Made by a program: the position numbers and the translations under genes. Of a stretch of DNA of 64,000 nucleotides, positions 1 through 7,031 are shown piece by piece. Numbering within the stretch: position 1 is the stretch's first letter; each line of letters opens with the position of its first letter. Location: positions 2,108,001-2,172,000 of the forward strand of contig NZ_CP074102.1 in the NCBI RefSeq assembly GCF_018310535.1, written 5' to 3'. The stretch comes from Streptomyces mirabilis. Its GTDB lineage: Bacteria; Actinomycetota; Actinomycetes; Streptomycetales; Streptomycetaceae. Below the pieces are notes generated by a model, which was not told the origin of the DNA, searched no databases, and was given only the letters and a program-made list of their open reading frames with translations.

Positions 1-632
1 AGCGGCATGACGATCCGCAACAGAATGCGGAGGTCACCGGCGCCGTCGATGCGGGCGCTGTCAATGAGTTCCTGTGAGATGCCCATGAAGAAGCCGCGCA
101 GCACCAGGATGTTGAAGACGCTGATCGCGCTCGGGAGGATCAGCGCGAGATAGCTGTCGGTCAGGCCCAGCGACTGCACCAGCAGATAGGTCGGGATGAG
201 ACCGGCGCTGAAGAACATGGTCGCCAGCAGCGTCATCAGGATCCAGCGGTGGCCGAGCGAGCCGATGCGGGAGAGGCCGTAGGCGCACAGGACGGACACC
301 GCCATGGAGAACAGCGTGCCGACGAGGGTGATCAGGATGCTGATGACCGAGGCGCGGGTGACCTGGCCGCCGCTGAGGAGTTCCTTGTAGGCGACGAAGG
401 TGATGCCCTTGGGCACCATCACCAGGCCGCCGGCCTCGTCGATGGTCTTCCGTGAGGAGAGGCTGGTGACGATGACGATCCACAGCGGGAAGAAGATCCC
501 CAGGCAGGCGAGGCTCAGCACGAGTCCCTTGCCCGCGAGGCCTGCCTTGCTGGGCTCCTCCTCCCACACCGGCCGGGGCGGCGCGGCCAGGCGGCCGGGG
601 CCGCGCACGGGTTTGTCGATGACGGCGGTCAC
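1..632 (-). CDS. Carbohydrate ABC transporter permease, LplC/CUT1 type (3' part missing)
   Basis: Inner-membrane permease of an oligosaccharide importer. The reading frame starts with GTG at 632 and runs off the left edge, so about 210 residues are visible. After a charged, proline-rich N-terminus comes a first membrane helix (LVLSLACLGIFFPLWIVIV), then several more hydrophobic segments, and near the edge the EAA-loop region (ELIDSARIDGAGDLRILLRI) that contacts the ATPase in this family. The start codon overlaps the stop of the upstream permease (GTGA), which indicates translational coupling. It belongs with the second permease and the lipoprotein just upstream. No ATPase gene is visible; CUT1 importers in Streptomyces commonly use the shared MsiK ATPase, so that is expected rather than odd. 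The substrate cannot be read from the permease; the neighbouring GH3 enzyme suggests plant-type oligosaccharides. Confidence 0.9.
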   Translation of the reverse strand, partial: MTAVIDKPVRGPGRLAAPPRPVWEEEPSKAGLAGKGLVLSLACLGIFFPLWIVIVTSLSSRKTIDEAGGLVMVPKGITFVAYKELLSGGQVTRASVISILITLVGTLFSMAVSVLCAYGLSRIGSLGHRWILMTLLATMFFSAGLIPTYLLVQSLGLTDSYLALILPSAISVFNILVLRGFFMGISQELIDSARIDGAGDLRILLRIVMP

Positions 633-1663
633 TTCTTGTACACCCCCTGCTCGCCCATGAGATGGGCCACCTTGTTCGCGGCGAGGACCAGGCCGAGGCT
701 GACCACGCCCTTGATCAGTCCGGCGGCCGCCGCGTAGCCGAAGTCCTGGTTGCGGACGCCGTTCCACCAGACGAAGGTGTCGAGGACCTCCGCCGCTCCT
801 GGTCCGACGGCGTCGCGCTGGAGCAGGATCTGTTCGAAGCCGACGGTGAGGGCGTCACCGACGCGGAGCACCAACAGCAGGGCGATCACCGGGCGCAGCG
901 CGGGCAGCGTGACGTGCCACATGCGGCGCCAGCGACCCGCGCCGTCCATCGCGGCGGCCTCGTACAGGTCCGGGCTGACCGAGGACAGCGCGGCGAGGAA
1001 GACGATGATCCCCCAACCGGCGTCCTTCCACACGCTCTCCGCGGTGATCAGGAACTTGAAGGTGTGGGGGTCGGTCATGATGTCGAGACCGTCGTACCCG
1101 TGCTGCCGCAGCAGCTGCGAGAGAATTCCGGCGCCGCCGAAGAGCTGCTGGAAGACGGCGATGACCAGCACCCAGGAGAAGAAGTGCGGCAGGTAGAGGA
1201 TGGCCTGCGAGAGCGCCCGGACCCTGGGCCTGACCACGCTGTTGATGAGCAGCGCGAGCACGATCGGGATCGGGAAGTACAAGGCGAGCTGGAGGAAGAA
1301 CAGCACGAGGGTGTTCTGCACGGCACTCCAGAACGCCGAGTCCGCGAAGACCCGCTGGAAGTTCTCGATGCCCACCCAGGGGCTGTGCAGCATGGAGACG
1401 ATGCCGTTGTCGCTGATGTACGGGTCGTAGTCCTGGAAGGCGACGATGTTGCCGAGGATCGGCACATAGTTGAAGAGCAGGACCAGCAGGACCGCCGGCA
1501 GCGTCATCAGGAGCAGGACGCGGTCGCGTCTGAACCTGAGCCGCAGGCTCACCTTCCCGGAGGGGCGTTTCTCCCGGGAACCGGTGGCGCCGCCGGACGC
1601 CACCGGGGTCTTCCCTGTCGTGTCGGCCTCGGTCCCGCTCCGAGGCACCGTGCTGTGGGACAC
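629..1663 (-). CDS. Carbohydrate ABC transporter permease, LplB/CUT1 type
   Basis: First permease subunit of the CUT1 importer, 344 residues. The N-terminal 45 residues are polar and basic (SREKRPSGKVSLRLRFRRDR) and should lie in the cytoplasm. They are followed by about six membrane helices, the first being LLLMTLPAVLLVLLFNYVPI, with FQDYDPY as typical LplB-family sequence. The EAA loop (LYEAAAMDGAGRWRRMWHVT) sits near residue 240. The gene lies 27 bp downstream of the binding-protein gene and overlaps the next permease by 4 bp, so the three form one leftward operon. Assignment to the LplB branch rests on family-like sequence only; the transported sugar is inferred from context. Confidence 0.93.
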   Translation of the reverse strand: MSHSTVPRSGTEADTTGKTPVASGGATGSREKRPSGKVSLRLRFRRDRVLLLMTLPAVLLVLLFNYVPILGNIVAFQDYDPYISDNGIVSMLHSPWVGIENFQRVFADSAFWSAVQNTLVLFFLQLALYFPIPIVLALLINSVVRPRVRALSQAILYLPHFFSWVLVIAVFQQLFGGAGILSQLLRQHGYDGLDIMTDPHTFKFLITAESVWKDAGWGIIVFLAALSSVSPDLYEAAAMDGAGRWRRMWHVTLPALRPVIALLLVLRVGDALTVGFEQILLQRDAVGPGAAEVLDTFVWWNGVRNQDFGYAAAAGLIKGVVSLGLVLAANKVAHLMGEQGVYKK

Positions 1664-1690
1664 GGCCGTTCTCCTTGCCTCGGTGCCCGG

Positions 1691-3388
1691 TCAGCTCGTC
1701 GCCGAGCCGTTCTCGTCGAGCAGCTTCTTGTACCAGTCGCGCAGTTTGTCGCCGCCCTTGCTCTTCCAGTCGGAGACGGCCTGCTGCATGTCGCTGATCT
1801 TCTTGCGGCCGCGGACGATGTCGTCCTCCAGCTGCTCGAAGTCGTTGGAGAGGTTGGTGTAGCGGGAGGGCTCGGTGATCTGCATGCCGTAGAAGGAGGA
1901 CTTCTTGGTGAAGGCGCCCATCCGCTGCTGCCACTCGACCTGTGCCTTGGCGACCTCGGGGAAGTCGGGGTGGGCGATGGTCGCGGTGGGGCTCGCGACC
2001 ATGACGTAGGCGTTGATGACCTCGTTGTTGCCCTGGTCGGTCTTGGTGGGAACGCCGTTCTTGACGGTGTAGTGGGTGCCCTCGACTCCGTAGTTGGTGA
2101 GCATGTACTCCTTGGTGCCGTACGGCGCGGCGGTGACGTTCGCGACGGCGAGCACGTCACGGATCACGGACTCGGAGGCCTTCTTGCTGACGAAGGCGAA
2201 GATGCCGGCCGGCTGCTCGGCCCAGAGGGTCGGGGCACCGCCGTCGTGGCCGAAGATGTCCATGCCCCAGATCTTGTAGTCCGGGTTCTGGGTGGCCTGT
2301 TCGGCGGTGCGGCTCCACCACTGCGAGATGTTCTGGGCGTAGATGAGGAACTCGCCGGCCGCGAACTTGGGGCCCGGGTCGGTGGCCGCGCTCTTGCCCA
2401 GCTTGGCGTCCGGGTGGACGTATCCGGCGGCGAACAGCTTGCGGGTCCACTCCAGCGCTTCGAGGTACTCCTGGGTCTCGATGCGGTAGACCATCTTGCC
2501 GTCGACGAGGTTCCAGCCGAGCGGCTTCTCACTGCCCGAGAGCACACCGAAGGACTGGAAGGCGGTCCACTTCATGTCGAGGCAGGCCCACCGTTTGGCC
2601 TTGGCGTTGGTGATCTCCTTGCACAGCGCCGTGAACTCGTCGGCCGAGGTGGGGATTTCGTACCCCTCCTTGTCGAAGATGTCCTTGCGGTACAGGGGCA
2701 CGATGCCGGTGACGTACGGAGCCGGCTGCGGCAGGCCGCGCAGTTTGCCGCCGAAGAGGGAGCGCTGCCAGGCGTCCGTCGGAATCGCCGCGAGGTTCGG
2801 GTACTCCTTGATCGCGTCCCCGGAGAGGTACGGGCCGAGGTCCGCGAACTTGCCGATGATGGCGCTGGGTATCTTGCCGCCCATGTTCCAGCCGGGGATG
2901 ACCACGACGTCCGGGATGTCACTGGAGGCCAGGACCGCGCCGAGCTTCTGGTCGTAGGTGTTGCCGTCCTGGTTCTGCCACTGGACGTCGACACCGATCA
3001 GGTCGTTCATCGCCTTGTAGTAGGCGTTGTCCCCCTTCGGCGGGGAACCCCAGAACGGCGACATGATGCTGACCTTGCCGCCCTTGCCGAGCTTCTTCGG
3101 CACCGAGGTCTTCAGGGACGCGATGTCGAGCTTGCTGGTGAAGCCGACCGCGGAGCCGTTCTTGGCGGCGATGTCAGGGGTCACCACATTGGTCGCGACG
3201 TAGGCCGGCAGCAGCTTCTTGGCGTTCTTGCCCGCCGACGTGCCCCCGCCCGAGCCGCTGTCCGAGCCGCCGCAGGCGGCGAGCAGCGGCATCCCTCCCG
3301 CGACCGCCGCGGCGGCGACCGCCGTGGAGGCGAGGAAGCTTCTCCGGCTGGGAGCGGAGGTGGCGGAGGTGGCGGCGTTCGGCGTCAT
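1691..3388 (-). CDS. Extracellular solute-binding lipoprotein of CUT1 sugar importer (LplA-like)
   Basis: Surface-anchored sugar-binding protein, 565 residues. The N-terminus is a twin-arginine lipoprotein signal: SRRSFLAS, a hydrophobic stretch, then the lipobox LLAACG, so Cys at about residue 39 should carry the lipid. The mature part begins with a Gly/Ser linker and then reads as a family 1 solute-binding protein (KVSIMSPFWGSPPKGDNAYY). The start ATG at 3388 is preceded by GAAGGG. It is the first gene of the leftward transporter operon and faces the GH3 gene across a 376-bp region carrying two identical LacI-type palindromes, so it is probably induced by the sugar the GH3 enzyme cleaves. 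The large size, over 500 residues, fits LplA-like proteins rather than small MalE types. Confidence 0.92.
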   Translation of the reverse strand: MTPNAATSATSAPSRRSFLASTAVAAAAVAGGMPLLAACGGSDSGSGGGTSAGKNAKKLLPAYVATNVVTPDIAAKNGSAVGFTSKLDIASLKTSVPKKLGKGGKVSIMSPFWGSPPKGDNAYYKAMNDLIGVDVQWQNQDGNTYDQKLGAVLASSDIPDVVVIPGWNMGGKIPSAIIGKFADLGPYLSGDAIKEYPNLAAIPTDAWQRSLFGGKLRGLPQPAPYVTGIVPLYRKDIFDKEGYEIPTSADEFTALCKEITNAKAKRWACLDMKWTAFQSFGVLSGSEKPLGWNLVDGKMVYRIETQEYLEALEWTRKLFAAGYVHPDAKLGKSAATDPGPKFAAGEFLIYAQNISQWWSRTAEQATQNPDYKIWGMDIFGHDGGAPTLWAEQPAGIFAFVSKKASESVIRDVLAVANVTAAPYGTKEYMLTNYGVEGTHYTVKNGVPTKTDQGNNEVINAYVMVASPTATIAHPDFPEVAKAQVEWQQRMGAFTKKSSFYGMQITEPSRYTNLSNDFEQLEDDIVRGRKKISDMQQAVSDWKSKGGDKLRDWYKKLLDENGSATS

Positions 3389-3483
3389 TGCGTCAACCCT
3401 TCATGGCGCACAGCAGGACACCCGGCGGTGGAGCCGTCGGCTGCGGTGTCTTGAGTGGAACTGGCTGAGCCGAAGCGGTCCTC

Positions 3484-3507
3484 GGAGGACTGCGTGGAGG
3501 ACTGCGT
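3484..3507. repeat. 12-bp perfect tandem duplication
   Basis: GGAGGACTGCGT occurs twice head to tail at 3484-3495 and 3496-3507, in the leader of the importer operon. A looser third match (GTGGAGGACTGG) lies near 3611. It may be slippage only; no function is claimed. Confidence 0.6.
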
Positions 3508-3532
3508 GCTCCCGAGGGAGCCGCCCCACTAG

Positions 3533-3546
3533 TCGAAGCGCTTCGA
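3533..3546. promoter_or_regulatory. LacI-family operator, copy 1
   Basis: TCGAAGCGCTTCGA is a perfect 14-bp palindrome with the central CG step and AAGCGCTT core typical of LacI/GalR-family operators. It lies 145 bp upstream of the importer's binding-protein start. It is identical to the copy at 3715, which makes chance unlikely. The regulator is unknown. Confidence 0.8.
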
Positions 3547-3714
3547 TGTTGCTGCGAGGTTAAGTGAACACCTGGGGGTGCACAAGAGCCGATTCCAAGA
3601 TTCCTCGGAGGTGTGGAGGACTGGACCGGACTCATCCGGCGCTTGAAATGCCAATGAGGAAACGGAGTTGTTGCGTCGAGGTGTCTTGACACCCGCCCCT
3701 CGGGCGATCGAGCA

Positions 3715-3728
3715 TCGAAGCGCTTCGA
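3715..3728. promoter_or_regulatory. LacI-family operator, copy 2
   Basis: This second exact copy of TCGAAGCGCTTCGA ends 36 bp before the GH3 start codon, a position where a bound repressor would block transcription of the glycosidase gene. The 182-bp centre-to-centre distance from copy 1 would allow independent repression of each arm, or looping. Confidence 0.82.
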
Positions 3729-3764
3729 AAGCACCCCGTCGCTCCACCGCAAAGGGATCACCAC

Positions 3765-6617
3765 GTGACCGCACAAACGCCGCCTACGCCGCCTTTTCGC
3801 GATCCGCGGCTGCCGTTCGCGAAGCGCATCGACGATCTGCTGGCGCGGCTCACGCTCGACGAGCGCATCGCGTTCCTGCACCAGTTCGCGCCCGCCGTGG
3901 AACGGCTCGGGGTGGCCGCGTTCCGCACCGGCCAGGAAGCGCTGCACGGTGTGGCCTGGATGGGCCCGGCGACGGTCTTCCCCCAGGCCGTCGGCCTCGG
4001 CGCGACCTGGAACGACGAACTCGTACGCCGCGTCGGCGAGGCGGTCTCGACCGAGGTCCGCGCGATGCGTGCCCGCGACGACCGGGTGGGCCTCAACGTC
4101 TGGTCCCCCACGGTCAATCTGCTGCGCCACCCGCTGTGGGGCCGCAACGAGGAGGGCTACTCGGAGGACCCGAAGCTCACCTCCGCGATCGCCACGGCGT
4201 ACACCCGGGGTCTGCGCGGCGACCACCCCGACCACTGGCGCACGGCCCCCGTCCTCAAGCACTGGCTCGCCCACAACAACGAGACGGCCAGGGACACCAC
4301 CTCCTCCTCGGTCCGCCCGCGCGTGCTGCACGAGTACGACCTGCGGGCCTTCCGCGCGACCGTCGAGGCGGGCGCGGTGGCGGGCGTGATGCCGGCGTAC
4401 AACCTGGTCAACGGCCGCCCCAACCACGTCTCCCCATACCTCCGGGAACACCTGCGTACCTGGACGGACCAGGACCTCCTGGTGTGCTCCGACGCGGGTG
4501 CCCCCTCCAACCTGGTCGACTCCGAGCACTACTTCGACACCCACGAGGAGGCGACCGCCGCCGCGATCCTCGCCGGGGTCGACAGCTTCACGGACCACGG
4601 CACGGACGGTTCGAAGATCGTGGACCGGGTCCGAGGGGCCTTGGAGAAGGGCCTGTTGAGCGAGGCGGACATCGACGCGGCCGTCCGCCGCCAGCTCGCG
4701 ATCCGCTTCCGGCTCGGCGAGTTCGACCCGCACACGGACCCCCATGCCGGCGTCTCGGACTTCGACACCCCGGCCCACCGCGCGCTCGCCCGGGAAGCGG
4801 CCGAGCAGGCAATCGTCCTCCTCAAGAACGACGGCCTGCTGCCACTGCGCCCGGGCGTGCGCGTCGCCGTCGTGGGCCTCCTCGCCGACGAGTGCAAGCT
4901 CGACTGGTACAGCGGCACACTCATCCAGCGCTCCACACCGCTGGAGGGCCTGTACGAGCGCTTCGGCGCCGAGCACGTCGACTTCGCCGAGGGCGTGGAC
5001 CGCGTACGCCTGAGGACCTCCTCCGGTTCGTATCTGTCGGTGCCCCTCGCCGGGGACGCGGACGACGAGGTGCGCGGCGCCGAGGGCGCGCTGGACCCGG
5101 CCCTGCTCGCGGGCCGCACGGACCTGCCGCCCCTCACCACCGACGCCACCGGCACCGACCTCGCGCTGATCGACTGGGGCGAGGGGCTGCTGACCCTGCG
5201 GGCTCCCGACGGCCGCTACCTCTCGGCCGAGGACGGCTACCTCCGCGCGTCCGCCGACCAGCCGGGCGGCTGGGTCGTCCAGGAGACGTTCCGCCTCGAA
5301 CCGGCGGGTTCCCGCTCCGGATCCCATGGGAGCGGCCACCTCCTGAGGCATGTCGGGACGGGTGGACACCTCTCCGTCGCCGCCGACGGCGTCAGGGTTG
5401 CCGACGACGCCCCGGAGATTTTCGAGCTGGAGTTCACCGAGCGCGGCGAGGACGCCGTGGCCCGCGTGGCCCAGGCGGCCGACGTCGTCGTGGTCGTGGC
5501 GGGCAACGACCCGCACATCAACGGCCGCGAGACGCAGGACCGCACCACCCTCCGGCTCCCCGCCCACCAGGAGCGCCTGCTGCGCGCCGCCCGCGCCGCG
5601 AACCCGGACACCGTCCTCGCCCTGGTCTCGGCGTACCCCTACGCGGTGGACCCCACCGACCTCCCCGCCGTCCTGTGGACCGCCCACGGCGGCCAGGCGG
5701 CGGGCACCGCCCTGGCCCGCGTCCTGGCCGGCGACGTCTCCCCCGCGGGCCGCCTCCCGCAGACCTGGTACGCCTCCGACACGGACCTGCCCGACCTGCT
5801 CGACTACGACGTGATCGGCGGCCGCCAGACGTATCTGTACTTCGAGGGCACCCCACTGTTCCCGTTCGGCCACGGTCTCGCGTACACGACGTTCGCGTAC
5901 GAGGATCTGGAGGTCACCGAGGCGCAAGCCGCACTGAAGGTCTCCTTCACGGTCACCAACACGGGCGAGGCGCCCGCGGACGAGGTGGCCCAGGTCTACG
6001 CGCGCGCCGTGGACCCGTCGGTGCCGCGCCCCCGCCGCGAGCTGCTGGCCCACCGGCGCCTCCACCTCGCCCCCGGCACCTCGGAGCGGCTGACCTTCGA
6101 ACTCCCCTTCTCCGCACTGGAGTTCTGGGACGTGGCGGTCGGCAGGCCCCGTCTGGAGCCGGGCGCGTACGAACTCCTCGCGGGCGCATCCAGCGAGGAC
6201 ATCCGTCTGCGCACCACGACCGACCTCGCCGGCGAGCCCGCCGCCCCCCGCCCGGTGAGCGAACTCGGCCTGAACGCAGTCGACTTCGACGAACAGCGGG
6301 ACATCGAGATCGTCGACCGTACGAAGGTGTCGGGCGACGCGGTGACGCCGAGGGCCGACGCGACGAGCGAACTCGCCTACCGCGACTGCGACTTCGGAAG
6401 CGGTGTCACGCGGGTCGATGTCGAGGCATCCGGCGAAGGAGTCGTCGAGGTGTCGCTGGACAGGGGCCCGTCACTCGCGACGGTCACCTTCGCCGGGACG
6501 AAGGGCCCGTACGACTACACCACCACCGGCGCCGAGTTCGCGGCCGACGGTGTGCACCACCTGCGTCTCAGGCTGCGCGGCCCACTGCGGCTCGCGCGGG
6601 TCGACTTCTCCGGTTGA
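3765..6617 (+). CDS. Glycoside hydrolase family 3 (beta-glucosidase/xylosidase type) with inserted trefoil-like and C-terminal carbohydrate-binding-like domains
   Basis: Retaining exo-glycosidase, 950 residues, with no signal peptide, so it probably acts in the cytoplasm on oligosaccharides brought in by the divergent importer. The GH3 N-terminal barrel covers roughly residues 10-330; the nucleophile motif VCSDAGA places the catalytic Asp at residue 243. The second GH3 domain is interrupted at about 415-545 by a stretch with repeated YLSV/YLSA/HLSV units (GSYLSV, GRYLSA, GGHLSV) that looks like a fascin/ricin-type beta-trefoil. A fibronectin-III-like domain follows (PFGHGLAYTTF leading into TNTGEAPADEVAQVY). 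The last 100 residues (VTRVDVEASGEGVVEVSLD) resemble a family 6-type carbohydrate-binding module. Start is GTG at 3765. Substrate specificity (glucose or xylose) cannot be decided by eye. Confidence 0.93.
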   Translation: MTAQTPPTPPFRDPRLPFAKRIDDLLARLTLDERIAFLHQFAPAVERLGVAAFRTGQEALHGVAWMGPATVFPQAVGLGATWNDELVRRVGEAVSTEVRAMRARDDRVGLNVWSPTVNLLRHPLWGRNEEGYSEDPKLTSAIATAYTRGLRGDHPDHWRTAPVLKHWLAHNNETARDTTSSSVRPRVLHEYDLRAFRATVEAGAVAGVMPAYNLVNGRPNHVSPYLREHLRTWTDQDLLVCSDAGAPSNLVDSEHYFDTHEEATAAAILAGVDSFTDHGTDGSKIVDRVRGALEKGLLSEADIDAAVRRQLAIRFRLGEFDPHTDPHAGVSDFDTPAHRALAREAAEQAIVLLKNDGLLPLRPGVRVAVVGLLADECKLDWYSGTLIQRSTPLEGLYERFGAEHVDFAEGVDRVRLRTSSGSYLSVPLAGDADDEVRGAEGALDPALLAGRTDLPPLTTDATGTDLALIDWGEGLLTLRAPDGRYLSAEDGYLRASADQPGGWVVQETFRLEPAGSRSGSHGSGHLLRHVGTGGHLSVAADGVRVADDAPEIFELEFTERGEDAVARVAQAADVVVVVAGNDPHINGRETQDRTTLRLPAHQERLLRAARAANPDTVLALVSAYPYAVDPTDLPAVLWTAHGGQAAGTALARVLAGDVSPAGRLPQTWYASDTDLPDLLDYDVIGGRQTYLYFEGTPLFPFGHGLAYTTFAYEDLEVTEAQAALKVSFTVTNTGEAPADEVAQVYARAVDPSVPRPRRELLAHRRLHLAPGTSERLTFELPFSALEFWDVAVGRPRLEPGAYELLAGASSEDIRLRTTTDLAGEPAAPRPVSELGLNAVDFDEQRDIEIVDRTKVSGDAVTPRADATSELAYRDCDFGSGVTRVDVEASGEGVVEVSLDRGPSLATVTFAGTKGPYDYTTTGAEFAADGVHHLRLRLRGPLRLARVDFSG

Positions 6618-6641
6618 GGGTCCGGACAGGCCGACCACCAG

Positions 6642-6675
6642 GGGCCCGGCACCGGAAGGCATCGGTGCCGGGCCC
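6642..6675 (+). terminator. Terminator hairpin after the GH3 gene
   Basis: Perfect 13-bp arms (GGGCCCGGCACCG at 6642-6654 and its complement at 6663-6675) with an 8-nt loop, 25 bp past the GH3 stop. There is no long T-run, which is normal for Streptomyces. Confidence 0.85.
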
Positions 6676-6724
6676 TTCGTGCGGGGAGGGGGAACGTCCG
6701 CCGACCGCGGTTCCAGCGAGCCCG

Positions 6725-6736
6725 TGAAACGTTTGA
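6725..6736. promoter_or_regulatory. Possible second LacI-type half-palindrome
   Basis: TGAAACGTTTGA is one base away from the perfect palindrome TGAAACGTTTCA and shares the TGAA-N4-TTCA layout of the site at 6994-7011. It lies about 300 bp upstream of the GH78 start. Chance is possible. Confidence 0.35.
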
Positions 6737-6993
6737 GTGTCCGCGCCGCGGCGGCCCGTGATCCGGTATTCCATGTCATCGCACCGGCCGTGGCGAATGT
6801 CCGGCTCGCGGCGGCAGCGGGCGTGGCGGGCGCGGGGAAGGGGTTGTTCACCACCGCCCTGGACGACGCCGCACAGCGGCTTCCGCAGGGCGGTGGCAGG
6901 TCATTTCCACCCATTCCTACACGGAGAGCGGCCCGCCCTGTGCAACCTCTGTACGGCGGGAACGCCCTGCGATAGCTTCACGTCACCCCCCGG

Positions 6994-7011
6994 GATTGAA
7001 TCGTTTCAATC
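6994..7011. promoter_or_regulatory. Probable LacI-family operator of the GH78 gene
   Basis: GATTGAA-TCGT-TTCAATC has perfect 7-bp arms around a 4-nt centre and sits 20 bp upstream of the ATG, over the likely transcription start or leader. The TGAA-N4-TTCA form is of the kind used by LacI-family sugar regulators. It differs from the TCGAAGCGCTTCGA sites upstream, so a different regulator is expected. Confidence 0.7.
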
Positions 7012-7031
7012 AATATGAGAGATGAGGCAAC

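Larger units (their letters stand above)
3389..3764. promoter_or_regulatory. Divergent promoter region between the sugar importer and the GH3 gene
   Basis: This 376-bp space separates divergent starts at 3388 and 3765. It holds two identical 14-bp palindromes (3533-3546 and 3715-3728) and a 12-bp tandem duplication (3484-3507). No coding potential with a ribosome-binding site was seen. No LacI-family regulator gene lies in the window; it may lie beyond the left edge. Confidence 0.7.
6676..7031. promoter_or_regulatory. Leader and promoter region of the GH78 gene
   Basis: This stretch is without a supported gene. Reading frames cross it but none has a ribosome-binding site or family-like sequence. 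It holds a strong inverted repeat just before the GH78 start (6994-7011) and a weaker similar site at 6725-6736. Confidence 0.55.

Noticed and set aside
662..3454. A 930-codon open frame on the plus strand across the sugar importer genes
   Set aside because: Antisense to two clear transporter genes; low complexity Gly/Val/Asp/Arg composition typical of shadow frames in GC-rich DNA.
3393..6065. An 890-codon minus-strand frame over the GH3 gene
   Set aside because: It is the shadow of the GH3 gene with no motif or start signal.
6737..7018. 93-codon frame before the GH78 gene
   Set aside because: No ribosome-binding site, poor codon pattern, overlaps the operator region.
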